NCBI GenBank assembly: GCA_944989445.1
Contig: CALYLW010000127.1
Location: forward strand, 104,535 to 168,534
Origin: Ampullaceana balthica
Lineage: Eukaryota > Mollusca > Gastropoda > Lymnaeidae
Reading direction: 5' to 3'
Length of the DNA stretch: 64,000 bases
In this document: one piece after another, positions 26,201 to 35,985 of the stretch
Layout of the letters: each line of letters begins with the position of its first letter
Position numbering within the stretch: position 1 is the first letter of the stretch
Made by a program: the position numbers and the translations under genes
The notes under the pieces: generated by a model
Database searches by the model: none
Seen by the model: the letters and a program-made list of their open reading frames with translations, nothing else
Told to the model about the DNA's origin: nothing

Positions 26201-27653
26201 GGATCATTTCATAAACCAAGAATATATAGATACAAGACGATTCCTCAAATTGATTTCGATCTTATAATGACAGTTTGCCTGCTATGTTAATGCACATCAA
26301 AGGCATTTGATCTAAAATTACCACATTGATATCAAATCTCATGTTTTCTAAAAATTATTTGGTATGCGCTGGAAGAGGAATATGGCGAGTACTGTACGAA
26401 CCCCACATTTGTGCAGGAAAGTAGGGTGTCATCTTGTGCGTCGCAAAATACTGCAAGTTGAAGACTGAAAAATACTATGACATTAATAAAATATCCAATA
26501 TTATCATAACTTTTTACTCCGAAGCTCACGGGTTGTAATGAAAAATACATGGCTACCGCTATCGGGCGGTTAAAAAGAGGGGTCAGTCAGTGTAATGCGG
26601 TAAATTATCTCATTTGGGGTAAAAAGGGAACTCTTTGCGTTTGACCAAAAACTAATCGGACAATTATATCAAACTTAAAACGTTTATAATTGTATCAAAT
26701 AGATCCCCCCCCCATTAAATTTTTTTTTAAAAATAGAAAAAATTAAAAATTGATATTCCGTGTCGTTTTGACTGAAAATATGTTTACATAATCCTACTCA
26801 GATCATTTTTAGACACTTGTCATGCTTGTAAAACTCACCAGTTTAATTTTCGTGGGGGGGGGGTGCTAACGATGCTCCACCAAATCCCCGAGTCATGTGA
26901 GTAGGACCTTGAGTCTGGGGGAGGGGGGGTAACGCACACAGAAACTTGTATATTTTGGGGTAAGGGGCAAAAAAGTTCGTGACTAGTGAATACTGCCGTG
27001 AGAGAACCAAACGGAGCGGCGGTGACATCACAAATGCTTTGATGTCAACATCAAACAAGGCAGGGTAACAATTTCATACATTCTCATGAGTTCTCATGAG
27101 TTATAATTAGATTTAAATTTCATTTCTTGATAACTTACGCCGACCGGCGTCCGATGGCCTACCGACCGGTACTTTGAGAAGCACTGATTAAAAAATAAAA
27201 TTAAAATTAAAAAATCATTAAATAAATTGTAAGTGACCAAATATTTCAGTGGAGCTTTTATTTTAATTTACCCTTTTGATGTGACGTCACCTTTCTTCAA
27301 CCCCCCTCCCTCCCCCTCGTCACACATCGTCACAAAAGTGTGACCTCCCTCCCCCCCCCCTTTTTTTAAGGTGCGTGACGTCATTTATGGACGGCCCCTA
27401 GGATGTAAAGGTTTAATGGGAACATAGCTAAGTGAGTTGTGTATTAGCATAGTCATGAAAGGGTCCATTACTATTTCGTTTACAACCGTAAAACAAAAAG
27501 TAACGTAATCTAATAATTTAGTAATTATTAGTAATTAGGTTTAATAAAAAAAAGTGTTATTAAAACACTATAAAATAACGTTATAGAAGTTACAAAAGAA
27601 AGTCAACCTTACCCCGAACATAGGGCCAGAACAACAGTGAAGATAAGTTGCAT
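23242..27653 (-). CDS. Gene D: secreted two-EF-hand calcium-binding protein (4 exons)
   Basis: Exons on the minus strand are 27653-27613, 24969-24845, 23651-23487 and 23309-23242 (41, 125, 165 and 68 nt), giving 132 residues. The signal peptide (1-17) ends GIGA before Gln18. EF loop 1 is DQDFDGEVSKQE (53-64); loop 2 is DENGDGSISVLE (108-119); the tail is MLYNGSAYFGNVN. The final helix differs from A, B and F (no REFRFNW) and matches gene E, defining a second subfamily. The inter-loop stretch keeps EMDRVRDEVLNSQDFPHIF. A TATATA-like box lies near 27723-27728. Intron 1 is 2.6 kb because it contains a Helitron-end fragment and a 1.76-kb TIR element. The reading frame is intact despite these insertions. 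Function beyond secreted Ca2+ binding is unknown. Confidence 0.9.
25490..25640 (-). mobile_element. Helitron 5'-end fragment (family 2)
   Basis: Reverse-complemented it starts CCTATATAATAAAAGGC and continues GTCCCGTCATCTATAGC, then CAATCATATC and TTTACGCGGAC. It is closely related to 41470-41640. The TTTACGCGGAC..TTTTTGGTGCAGTA block is also found inside the complete Helitron at 42875-45415, which supports Helitron identity. It lies in gene D intron 1, abutting the TIR element at 25640. Confidence 0.5.
25640..27398. mobile_element. 1.76-kb TIR DNA element (GGGGCCGTCC family), copy 1, in gene D intron 1
   Basis: It begins GGGGGCCGTCCATAAATGAT and ends GTGACGTCATTTATGGACGG then CCCC, so the TIRs are at least 25 bp. 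An inner pair of hAT-type ends (CAGTGCTTCTCAAAC at 25954, CTTTGAGAAGCACTG at 27172-27186) indicates a hAT lies within it. No transposase is visible. A second copy is at 59553-61276. Superfamily uncertain; the second copy's TTA flanks would fit PIF/Harbinger. Confidence 0.7.
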
Positions 27654-27721
27654 GTCTGAGGGCACAGGTTTCCGGGATGTCTTATAATATTAAAGATAAT
27701 AAACTGATTGATAAGACCAAC

Positions 27722-27730
27722 TTATATAGG
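27722..27730 (-). promoter_or_regulatory. TATA-like box of gene D
   Basis: The minus strand reads CCTATATAAG about 70 bp upstream of the gene D ATG, in register with the other copies. Confidence 0.5.
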
Positions 27731-28074
27731 ATGTCCTAATCTTTTGATAAGAGCTTGACGAAAAGAATACCAACTGAATTTTGTTTAAGTAACTTTACTG
27801 TGTTTTTCTTCATCATAGGCGTTATTTACTTCAAAGGCACAGTTTAGCTCATAGGTACGCCCGAACTCAGACACAGTAATGGACATAGAAACCTGTAACT
27901 CATATTCACAGTAAAGCTCATAGACTCGTTTAAGTCATAACCGTGCCTTAACTCAGGGGTGGGCAAACTTTTTCTACCGAGGGCACCATTGACAACATTA
28001 TTGTTGTAGGGGGCCGCATATATGTTTTGTATACTTCAATTATTATTTACACCGTATAATAAAAAAAAACGTAA

Positions 28075-28870
28075 AAAACCAAGTTTTTGACTATAAATCC
28101 TTTATGTACGAGACGTAACTAAAAGAATGTTCATTATAATACGAGGCGCAAGACCAAGGAGGTTTGATTATATGGAGGTGGCGGCTGCTATCAGATGGTT
28201 CCTAGCGGATGAAGGCTATCGGCCATATTCCTAGACGCAAATCATTCCACCCGTGAGGGCATTTTCATTACGATACCAATTTTCTCATTCTGGTAACGAC
28301 TTATTTTGTCATCTACAAAGCCTATATAATACGATATATCGAAATTAAGCACTACTAATATAGCATACACACTACACAGCTTCCAATGTTTTGCGTATTC
28401 CAAGATGGCTGATGGCTTCAGCCTAGTGACGTCACGCCGCCTCCATATAATCAAACCTCCTTGCGCAAGACCATCCAAAAATACAAAATTGTAGTTGTGT
28501 CGTAAAACATGTTTAATATAATGCGCACCGATCAGGAATATGTTTATAAAAAGTGTTGTCAATAAAATACGCACCTTATTGCCCGACAGGAAAGGTTGTT
28601 CAATATAATACGCACCACGACACTCTATCTCAAAAATTTAACATGATACATAGAGATAAATAAAATAAACTAAAAAATCAATAATTTAAATTCAGTATTT
28701 GCGATCAATCTGAAATTTTGATACATCGTTTTTATCATTGGCACAAGTCTGCCTGCAAAATTTCAGCTCGCTAGCTTACGAGGAAGGGGGCTAAAAACCA
28801 ATCCAAAGTTTTTTTTTAACAAGCAAGCAAACAAGCAATCAACCAGCTACACGAGTAAATATAAATGATT
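28075..28870. mobile_element. TAAATCCC-family TIR element nested in the hAT
   Basis: It starts TTTTTGACTATAAATCC and ends near GAGTAAATATAAATGATT, with the GATCAATCTGAAATTTTGAT and TTTCAGCTCGCTAGC blocks in between. It is itself interrupted at 28156-28462 by another small element. Confidence 0.7.
28156..28462. mobile_element. 307-bp MITE with 10-bp target-site duplication (Mutator-like?)
   Basis: Ends AAGGAGGTTTGATTATATGG and CCATATAATCAAACCTCCTT are perfect inverted copies over 20 bp. GCGCAAGACC is repeated exactly on both sides (28146-28155 and 28463-28472). A 9-10 bp duplication is characteristic of Mutator-like elements. No coding capacity. Confidence 0.8.
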
Positions 28871-30683
28871 AAAAAAATACGAATTAACAAAAACCATGTA
28901 TTTGTAATTTTATTTCACATTAACACTTTATTACACTTGCACAGTAGATTTTAAAATACCCAAATAGTGACAAAATTTTGGCAGTAAAGTTTTTTAAAGT
29001 GTGGAAATGCCGCTGTTGGCAAACATCCACAAAACTACATCAGAAGAACTGACTTGAATTTCTTCTTCAGGTTATAATCTGCTTGTAGTTAAGGCAGCTG
29101 TAACTGTATATCCTCTGGGGCTGAATCAGCTTCTGCACTAAATTGTGAACTGAGGATATTGAAAAGTGGTTCCAGGTAATTGAAGTCTTGGAATCCCCTT
29201 TCAAATTCCACAGCAATGGCATCCACCTGAGCCTTGGACTTTTCAGCCGTTTCACCAGAAATTTCACCTCGAAATGGTGTCACGGGTGCATCACGAGTGT
29301 TTTGCGTGACTGCATGACGGAGAGGTCACGTGAGTAAAATCGCGGGAAGAAATAGTCCTTCCCATTGGCTAAGAAGGTTGGGGAGTCAGTGTTAGAGTTG
29401 GCTGGTGTAAAGATGGCAGATGTGTGTGCCTGTGTATTCCACGTTGTATAACCTCAAATTATATTTCTTGTACAAAGTATAAATATTAAAGTTGTTTTAT
29501 TGAAACCAATTCTTCAGAGGATTTTTGTGTACAAGATTATGTATTGAGAGAACGCCTACAAGAGTATAAAGTAAACAAGGCTGGTTCATTTTTACGATCT
29601 AATGGGACAGTACCAAACTGGCGTCAGCAGCATCTTGTATTAAAGACTGTTAGGGAAGAATAGTTTGCTGCTTCTTTAAATTATTAACCAGCTCCTGGCA
29701 TTTCCCTTTTCTCTCTCCGTTCGTTAAACTGTGACCGAAATCGAAATGTTTTGTTTGGTTGTGTCTTTTTAAGTTGACGCTCACACACTCACGGCACAGA
29801 AAGGAGACTGCTTTGCTCCCAAAGCTCGTGCCGCAGTATTTAGCAGCCCGTTTGTCATTAAAAACACGACATGCATACTAAATCTTCCATATTTACAGCA
29901 CTCATGGTTAAATCAACGTCTATTTGCTTTTAAATTACAATTTCTACAAAACCGTTCAAAATGTAAATCCGTTGAGCTGAATTGCAGTTTAGAATAGGGA
30001 TGTGAACAATTAATACTAACGACCACTAATCACTTAAATAAAACCTATTTAATATCCCTAGTTTAAAATCAAATACTCGGAAATTTTTTTTTCAAAATAT
30101 AGAGAACATTATAAACAAAGAAAATTGACATAGACAGAAGATCGCAGCATGGACATTCCTACGGGCCGTATAATATATTCTGATGGGTCGCATGCGGCCC
30201 GCGGGCCATAGTTTGCCCACCCCTGCCTTAACTCATAGTCATAGGCACAGTAAAGATCGAATGCACGTTTAACTCATCTGCACAGTCTAGCGCCTAGACA
30301 GTCTAGTCTAGCTCATAGGCACAGGCTAGCTCATGTACATGGCTTAGCTTTGAGTTTGTTCAATGCTGGATCCCAATAGGATACTTGTACACAAAATTAT
30401 TTAATTTCAATCCAGTTCGATCACCGTGTTTTTTTTCAATCACACAGATAAATACATTTTAAAAAATAGAAACAAATTGTCTAAGTTCCCGCATCATATA
30501 AAAATAAATAACTTAAACATCTTACCTTATCCAAAGTGACGTGTTATGGTGGAATGTCTTGGTTCATTTCGGTCATCGACAACGCTCGGTGTAGCATGTC
30601 AGATTGGTTGTTAATTAAAACCTTTGGGCCTGGTAAGATATTTCATGATTTGTTTCAGGTTTTAAAAATTTCGAGAGCGAAAA

Positions 30684-31882
30684 AACAGGGGTGTGCTACC
30701 ATGTAAAACAGGGGTGTGCTACCATGTAAAACAGGGGTGAGCTGCCATGTAAAACAGGGGTGTGCTACCATGTAAAAAGGGGTGTGCTGCCATGTAAAAA
30801 GGGGTGTGCTGCCATGTAAAAAGGGGTGTGCTGCCATGTAAAAAGGGGTGAGCTGCCATGTAAAAAGGGGTGTGCTGCCATGTAAAAAGGGGTGTGATGC
30901 CATGTAAAAAGGGGTGTGCTGCCATGTAAAAAGGGGAGTGCTACCATGTAAAACAGGTGTGTGCTGCCATGTAAAACAGGGTTGTGCTGCCATGTAAAAA
31001 TGGGAGTGCTACCATGTAAAACAGGGGTGTGCTACCATGTAAAACAGGGGTGTGCTACCATGTAAAAAGGGGTGTGCTGCCATATAAAAAGGGGTGTGCT
31101 GCCATGTAAAAAGGGGAGTGCTACCATGTAAAAAGAGGTGTGCTGCCATGTAAAAAGGGGTGTGCTACCATGTAAAAAGGGGTGTGCTGCCATGTAAAAA
31201 GGGGAGTGCTACCATGTAAAACAGGGGTGTGCTACCATGTAAAACAGGGGTGTGCTACCATGTAAAAAGGGGTGTGCTGCCATGTAAAAAGGGGAGTGCT
31301 ACTATGTAAAAAGGGGTGTGCTGCCATGTAAAAAGGGGAGTGCTACTATGTAAAACAGGGGTGTGCTACCATGTAAAACAGGGGTGTGCTACCATGTAAA
31401 AAGGGGTGTGCTGCCATGTAAAAAGGGGAGTGCTACTATGTAAAAAGGGGTGTGCTGCCATGTAAAAAGGGCTGTGCTACCATGTAAAAAGGGGTGTGCT
31501 GCCATGTAAAAAGGCGAGTGCTACCATGTAAAAAGGGGTGTGCTGCCATGTAAAAAGGGATGTGCTGCCATGTAAAAAGGGGAGTGCTACCATGTAAAAA
31601 GGGGTGTGCTGCCATGTAAAAAGGGGAGTGCTACCATGTAAAACAGGGGTGTGCTGCCATGTAAAACAGGGGTGTGCTGCCATGTAAAACGGAGTGTGCT
31701 GCAATGTAAAAAGGGGATAGCTACCATGTAAAACAGGGGTGTGCTGCCATGTAAAACAGGGGTGTGCTACCATGTAAAAAGGGGTGTGCTACCATGTAAA
31801 AAGGGGAGTGCTACTATGTAAAAAGGGGTGTGCTACCATGTAAAAAGGGGAGTGCTGCCATGTAAAACAGGGGTGTGCTGCC
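30684..31882. repeat. Minisatellite, ~20-bp unit, about 58 copies
   Basis: The unit is GGGGTGTGCTGCCATGTAAA with one or two extra bases (AA or AC). Variants (GCTACC, GGGGAG, AAAACA) recur in blocks at about 31005, 31205 and 31340, so there is higher-order structure. Minus-strand open frames (MAAHPFLHGST-like) arise because the unit lacks stops in those frames and are not genes. Confidence 0.95.
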
Positions 31883-32462
31883 ATGTAAAGACATGTGTTA
31901 CAAATGTCATGAAAGGACAGGGGTGTGCTGCCATGTAAAGACATGTGTTACAAATGTCATGAAAGGACAGGGGTGTGCTGCCATGTAAAGACATGTGTTA
32001 CAAATGTCATGAAAACACAGGGGTGTGCTGCCATGTGAAGAGATGTGTTACAAATGTCATGAAATGACAGGGCTGTGCTGCCATGTAAAGACATGGGTTA
32101 CAAATGTCATGAAAGGACAGGGGTGTGCTGCCACGTGAAGAGATGTGTTACAAATGTCCTGAAATGACAGGGTTGTGCTGCGATGTAAAGACATGTGTTA
32201 CAAATGTCATGAAATGACAGGGATGTGCTGCCATGTAAAGACATGTGTTACAAATGACATGAAATGACAGGGGTGTGCTGCCATGTAAAGACATGGGTTA
32301 CAAATGTCATGAAATGCCAGGGGTGTGCTGCCATGTAAAGACATGTGTGACCAAATGTCTTGAAATGCCAGGGGTGTGCTGCCATGTAAAGACATGTGTT
32401 ACAAATGTCATGAAATGACAGGGGTGTGCTGCCATGTAAAGACATGTGTTACACATGCCCTG
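31866..32462. repeat. Minisatellite, ~60-bp unit, about 10 copies
   Basis: Each unit contains the 20-bp core GGGGTGTGCTGCCATGTAAA plus a 40-bp extension GACATGTGTTACAAATGTCA then TGAAATGACA. It abuts the 20-bp array in the same orientation. ACATGTGTTACAAATGTC is partly palindromic. Confidence 0.95.
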
Positions 32463-33480
32463 AAATGGATTCACCAAATAGGATTCAATTTCCTAGTCAA
32501 TGAGCATTTTGTGTTTGTAATTGTTCACATTTTGTTACTTTATTAGCGGAAGAACATTTCCTCTCATTTTTTTCCTCAAAATTATGTGTTATTTATTATC
32601 TTAATTTTTAAATACATTACATTTGTATATTCTTTGTTCTTAATGGATAATAGGGGAAAGCATATTTTAAACATTTTAAAAAAGCTAAATAAATTACCTA
32701 AATAAATTAATTCAGGTTCTAACAATTTGTCAAAGTAAAAATATCAATCCATCACAATGGAAAAAAAATGCAATTGATCTACTTGTCTAGCTTTTTTTTA
32801 AAAAAAGGATTATTTCTTCTTCGTTTCATGCGGGATGGTTCCTTTTATAATTGTTTTTAATAGTCAAAATTGAGTAAATTTACATGTTTCCCATAAATGT
32901 TATACTTATTAATGACAATGACAGTAAACCCAACCGTTAAATGTGTTTTACATGATTTCAGGGTTATTTATGACCACTCAGTTTAACCATTATATTTGAT
33001 TTTTTTTTCTCACATGAGCAAAGACAATATCAAATTTTCATGTAGTATTTTTTAATGCCTTACATACACTTTTATATAGAAGACTATGGTGTCCTTCGTT
33101 TTCTTATTAGAATTCACAGAACTTGCTGGCCTGTTGTCAAGTGACGCAGCCTAAAATATCAGTATTATCAACCAAGTAAACCAACAATGCTGTCTAATTC
33201 ACATTTCGAAATATTTGACACCAATCCTTTTTTTTTCTACAGTAGAAATCGGTCTCTTCGCAATAAATAAGAAATTAAATTTAAAAAAATTTATTCTCAG
33301 TAATTTGTCTCGAGACAACTAACGCACATCCGCCTGCAGTAAGAGCTGTTTGTATTCAGCACCCATTCCGTCACATAATGCAGCAAAAAAAAATCTTGAA
33401 TTTAAAGCAATCTTTACAACACAGTTAACAATTTTTACAGCTTCGCTGAGTACGTTGTTTAGATCTGTTGACCTTTGCTT
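32463..33480. other. AT-rich region, no gene seen
   Basis: Non-coding. It includes a SINE-body fragment at about 33110-33155 (TTGTCAAGTGACGCAGC) related to 12775-12830. Confidence 0.4.
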
Positions 33481-33489
33481 ATCTGCTTA

Positions 33490-34260
33490 AATTTTAAAGT
33501 CAATAAAACAGTGGGTTAACTTGCATTCTGGTGCTAATTCATTAATCTTGATAATAACTCCAGAACGCCGCCCAGTCATTGCTGCAGCGCCACCCGCACA
33601 CACACCAACACACTATTTAAACTGTATATGATTTTTGCCTACGATATAATCGGGAACTGTCTTGAATATTTCAGAACTAATTGTATTAGTTGGTAACGAG
33701 TTAGACTATTCCTTTAAATTATCATTATATTGATTTCGCACATATAATCAAACAATCAAAATTGCCAAATTTGCAATGCCTGTGCATTCATTGAGCTGCA
33801 GAGAAGAATACTAAGCGAATTTCAGCTGTTATATTTGCTGCGCTTCAATACCACAAGCTATAAAGTCGATGAGTAGAGCTATTGTGTCATTTAAGAATGG
33901 AAACTAGGCCACTTTTTTAAGACTTGGCAATTCGCAAGGAACAATTATTTGTGTTTGATGAATCAAAAATTAGTTTCTGACAGTTTTTTTAAATAAGCAC
34001 GCTTACTTTCGAAGACTTCTTTGGGCTTTCAACCTGTGTCATACTGTCTAGTAGTTACAGCCTCTGGAGTTTCGAGGGTTTCATTGCATCATTTGATAGA
34101 ACATCGCCGCAAAAACACATTGAAGTGTTGAGATACTAGCATCATCCGCACTTACAAAATCGAATTGAATATATGAGGAGTCATATTTTCGAGTGAAGCG
34201 AGTACGAATTCGTTGTGTGCTGAAGCTTCAGTTTCATTTATGCTCCATCATCTAATGTGA
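33490..34260 (-). pseudogene. hAT transposase relic (ZBED-type)
   Basis: On the minus strand, 33600-33490 reads AMTGRRSGVIIKINELAPEC followed by KLTHCF. That is the conserved segment of ZBED5/EPM2AIP1-like hAT transposases (AMTGxxSGxxxxIKxxAPxxxxTHC). Upstream, near 34115-34060, CFCGDVLSNDAMKPSKLQR matches the BED finger second half. Multiple stops and frame changes show it is dead. Terminal repeats were not located. Confidence 0.7.
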
Positions 34261-34915
34261 AGAATAGTCCGAAGTTGTTTTATGCTCAGCATTAATGTTT
34301 TTCTCTTATAAACCTTCTTTTTCATCTATAAATTGGGTATCAGTAATCTTTTCAGTATCAAATATCAACTCAATTCTCTCTATTATTATTTTTGGAATTT
34401 TTGAACAAAAATATTAAATTTTGTGATTTAAGTTTTACATTTTACAACATACAGAAGTGCAAATCTATTGCTTTAGTCTGAGAGACAGATATATAATTAT
34501 GTGCTATTAATGTTTTTTTGTTTGTTTGTTTTTTGGAATATATTGAAGTGAAAACATGACCAAAATTTTTGGTATCTCATTCATCCCCCCATGATTTGCT
34601 ATTATAACTTAACTTTGTATTGAAATAAATGTAGACTCAATTTCATTCAGAATTTAAATAAACAATAATCACTCATTGTTATTTAACACAACGATGTGGT
34701 CAAAACTAAATTTAATTTTTTGATTAGAAAAAAACCCACAAAAAATACATTTACTATATTAAAAAAACAACTAAATATTTTTATTATATCAATATAAATT
34801 CTTAATCTGTTCAATTAAATAAAGTTTTTTTATTTTTATTGTCGGATATTCTGTTTATTTACATCAGCAGACGGCAGGTTCCAGAAGCCTCATGCAATAA
34901 TTCTTAAAGTTCTAT

Positions 34916-35375
34916 TCCTAATGTACTAGGTGTCCTTGGCGCCTACGGCGCCCACTTTTTTCAAAAGCCCAAGTAACTTACGTGAATGTTATTGCATGCG
35001 TTCGAATCAGTGTGTCCGAAAACCAAAAATTGGTATGTGAATGAGTTTAATAGAAGGAATAAATAATTAAATTTTAGTACATTAGAATGATTTATTTTTC
35101 ACAACATTTCTCTATATATCCGTTTTCCAAAATTAAAATATAAGCTCCAACAATGACGTCATATAATATTTTACGGCGAGAAACACCACACACTCTGTTA
35201 ATCTCAAAACCAAAATGATAACGCCCAGTTTTTTCAAAAGCCTAAGTAACTTACGTTAATGTTATTTCATGCATCTCGAAACCAAAATGATTATGATTTT
35301 ACGTCAATATTTTCAATTTTTTAAAAAATAATGCTGATTATGTCCCTTCGCGTTACAGAATGACCTGGGCTTTTA
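34916..35375. repeat. Second copy of the GGCGCCTACGGCGCCC repeat
   Basis: GGCGCCTACGGCGCCCAC, then TTTTTTCAAAAGCC and AAGTAACTTACG, are followed by blocks shared with 12280-12380 (CCAAAATGATTATGAT; ATGTCCCTTnGCGTTA). Confidence 0.6.
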
Positions 35376-35985
35376 TATTATGGATGGGTCAGTTCAAAAC
35401 TCTCATCTATTTAAAATTAACACAAAAAACAACCATCAAATAATAATTATTAAAATTAATATAATTTATTTTCATTTAATTGTTTCTTTCAATGCGCTTA
35501 TTGTAGAAAAATTGGCATATTTTATTATAAACTTTATAAAGTTCGTATTAATGTTTTCAAATGAAGTATTATAATTAGATTTGGCTTTTCTTCTTCGATG
35601 GCGCCTGATGGCCCACGGACAGGCACCGATATAGAGCTTCAATCTCAATGGATTTCAATTTTTTAGGGGAAATGTTGCCCAGATGGAGCAAGCATTCTTT
35701 CAAAAATGTGTTTTCAATAGATGTATTCTAATGATATTGTATCGTGTATGGTGTGAAAGAATTTCACAATTAAGTTTTAAAAGTTTATTTATTTTAAGTT
35801 TATTTATTTTATGATATTAAAAAAATGCTTGTACGCAAATAAACCGATAGAATATAAGGTAATTTTAGACCAATAAAAAAAATAAGTATTTTATATGAGA
35901 TTTGACTACATCCTTTTATTTGTTATATAAACAATGTGCATTATAAAATAAAATTGAAAGAAGCACCTCTCAAATATTGTAAAGT

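Larger units (their letters stand above)
27954..30225 (-). mobile_element. hAT element with perfect 8-bp target-site duplication and transposase relic
   Basis: Ends are CAGGGGTGGGCAAACTTTTT and ATAGTTTGCCCACCCCTG. The flanking 8-mer CCTTAACT is identical on both sides (27946-27953, 30226-30233). The minus-strand frame at 29283-29089 contains EFERGFQDFNYLEPLFNIL and AEADSAPEDIQLQL, similar to transposases related to GTF2IRD2/ZBED-type hATs. The remainder is missing or decayed. A TAAATCCC-family element is nested inside it. Confidence 0.8.
27795..30350. repeat. Degenerate minisatellite (AGCTCATAGGCACAGT-like) split by a hAT
   Basis: Variants of ACTCATAGGCACAG recur at 27825-27953 and again at 30226-30345, on either side of the hAT insertion at 27954-30225. 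Units are diverged and irregular. Confidence 0.5.

Noticed and set aside
30655..32445. Minus-strand repeat proteins (MAAHPFLHGST, MSLHGSTPL types)
   Set aside because: The 20-bp and 60-bp minisatellite units simply lack stops in those frames; several overlapping frames are open at once.
31866..32462. CRISPR-like array of 60-bp units
   Set aside because: The whole unit repeats, including the part that would be a spacer, and the context is a eukaryotic genome. It is a minisatellite.
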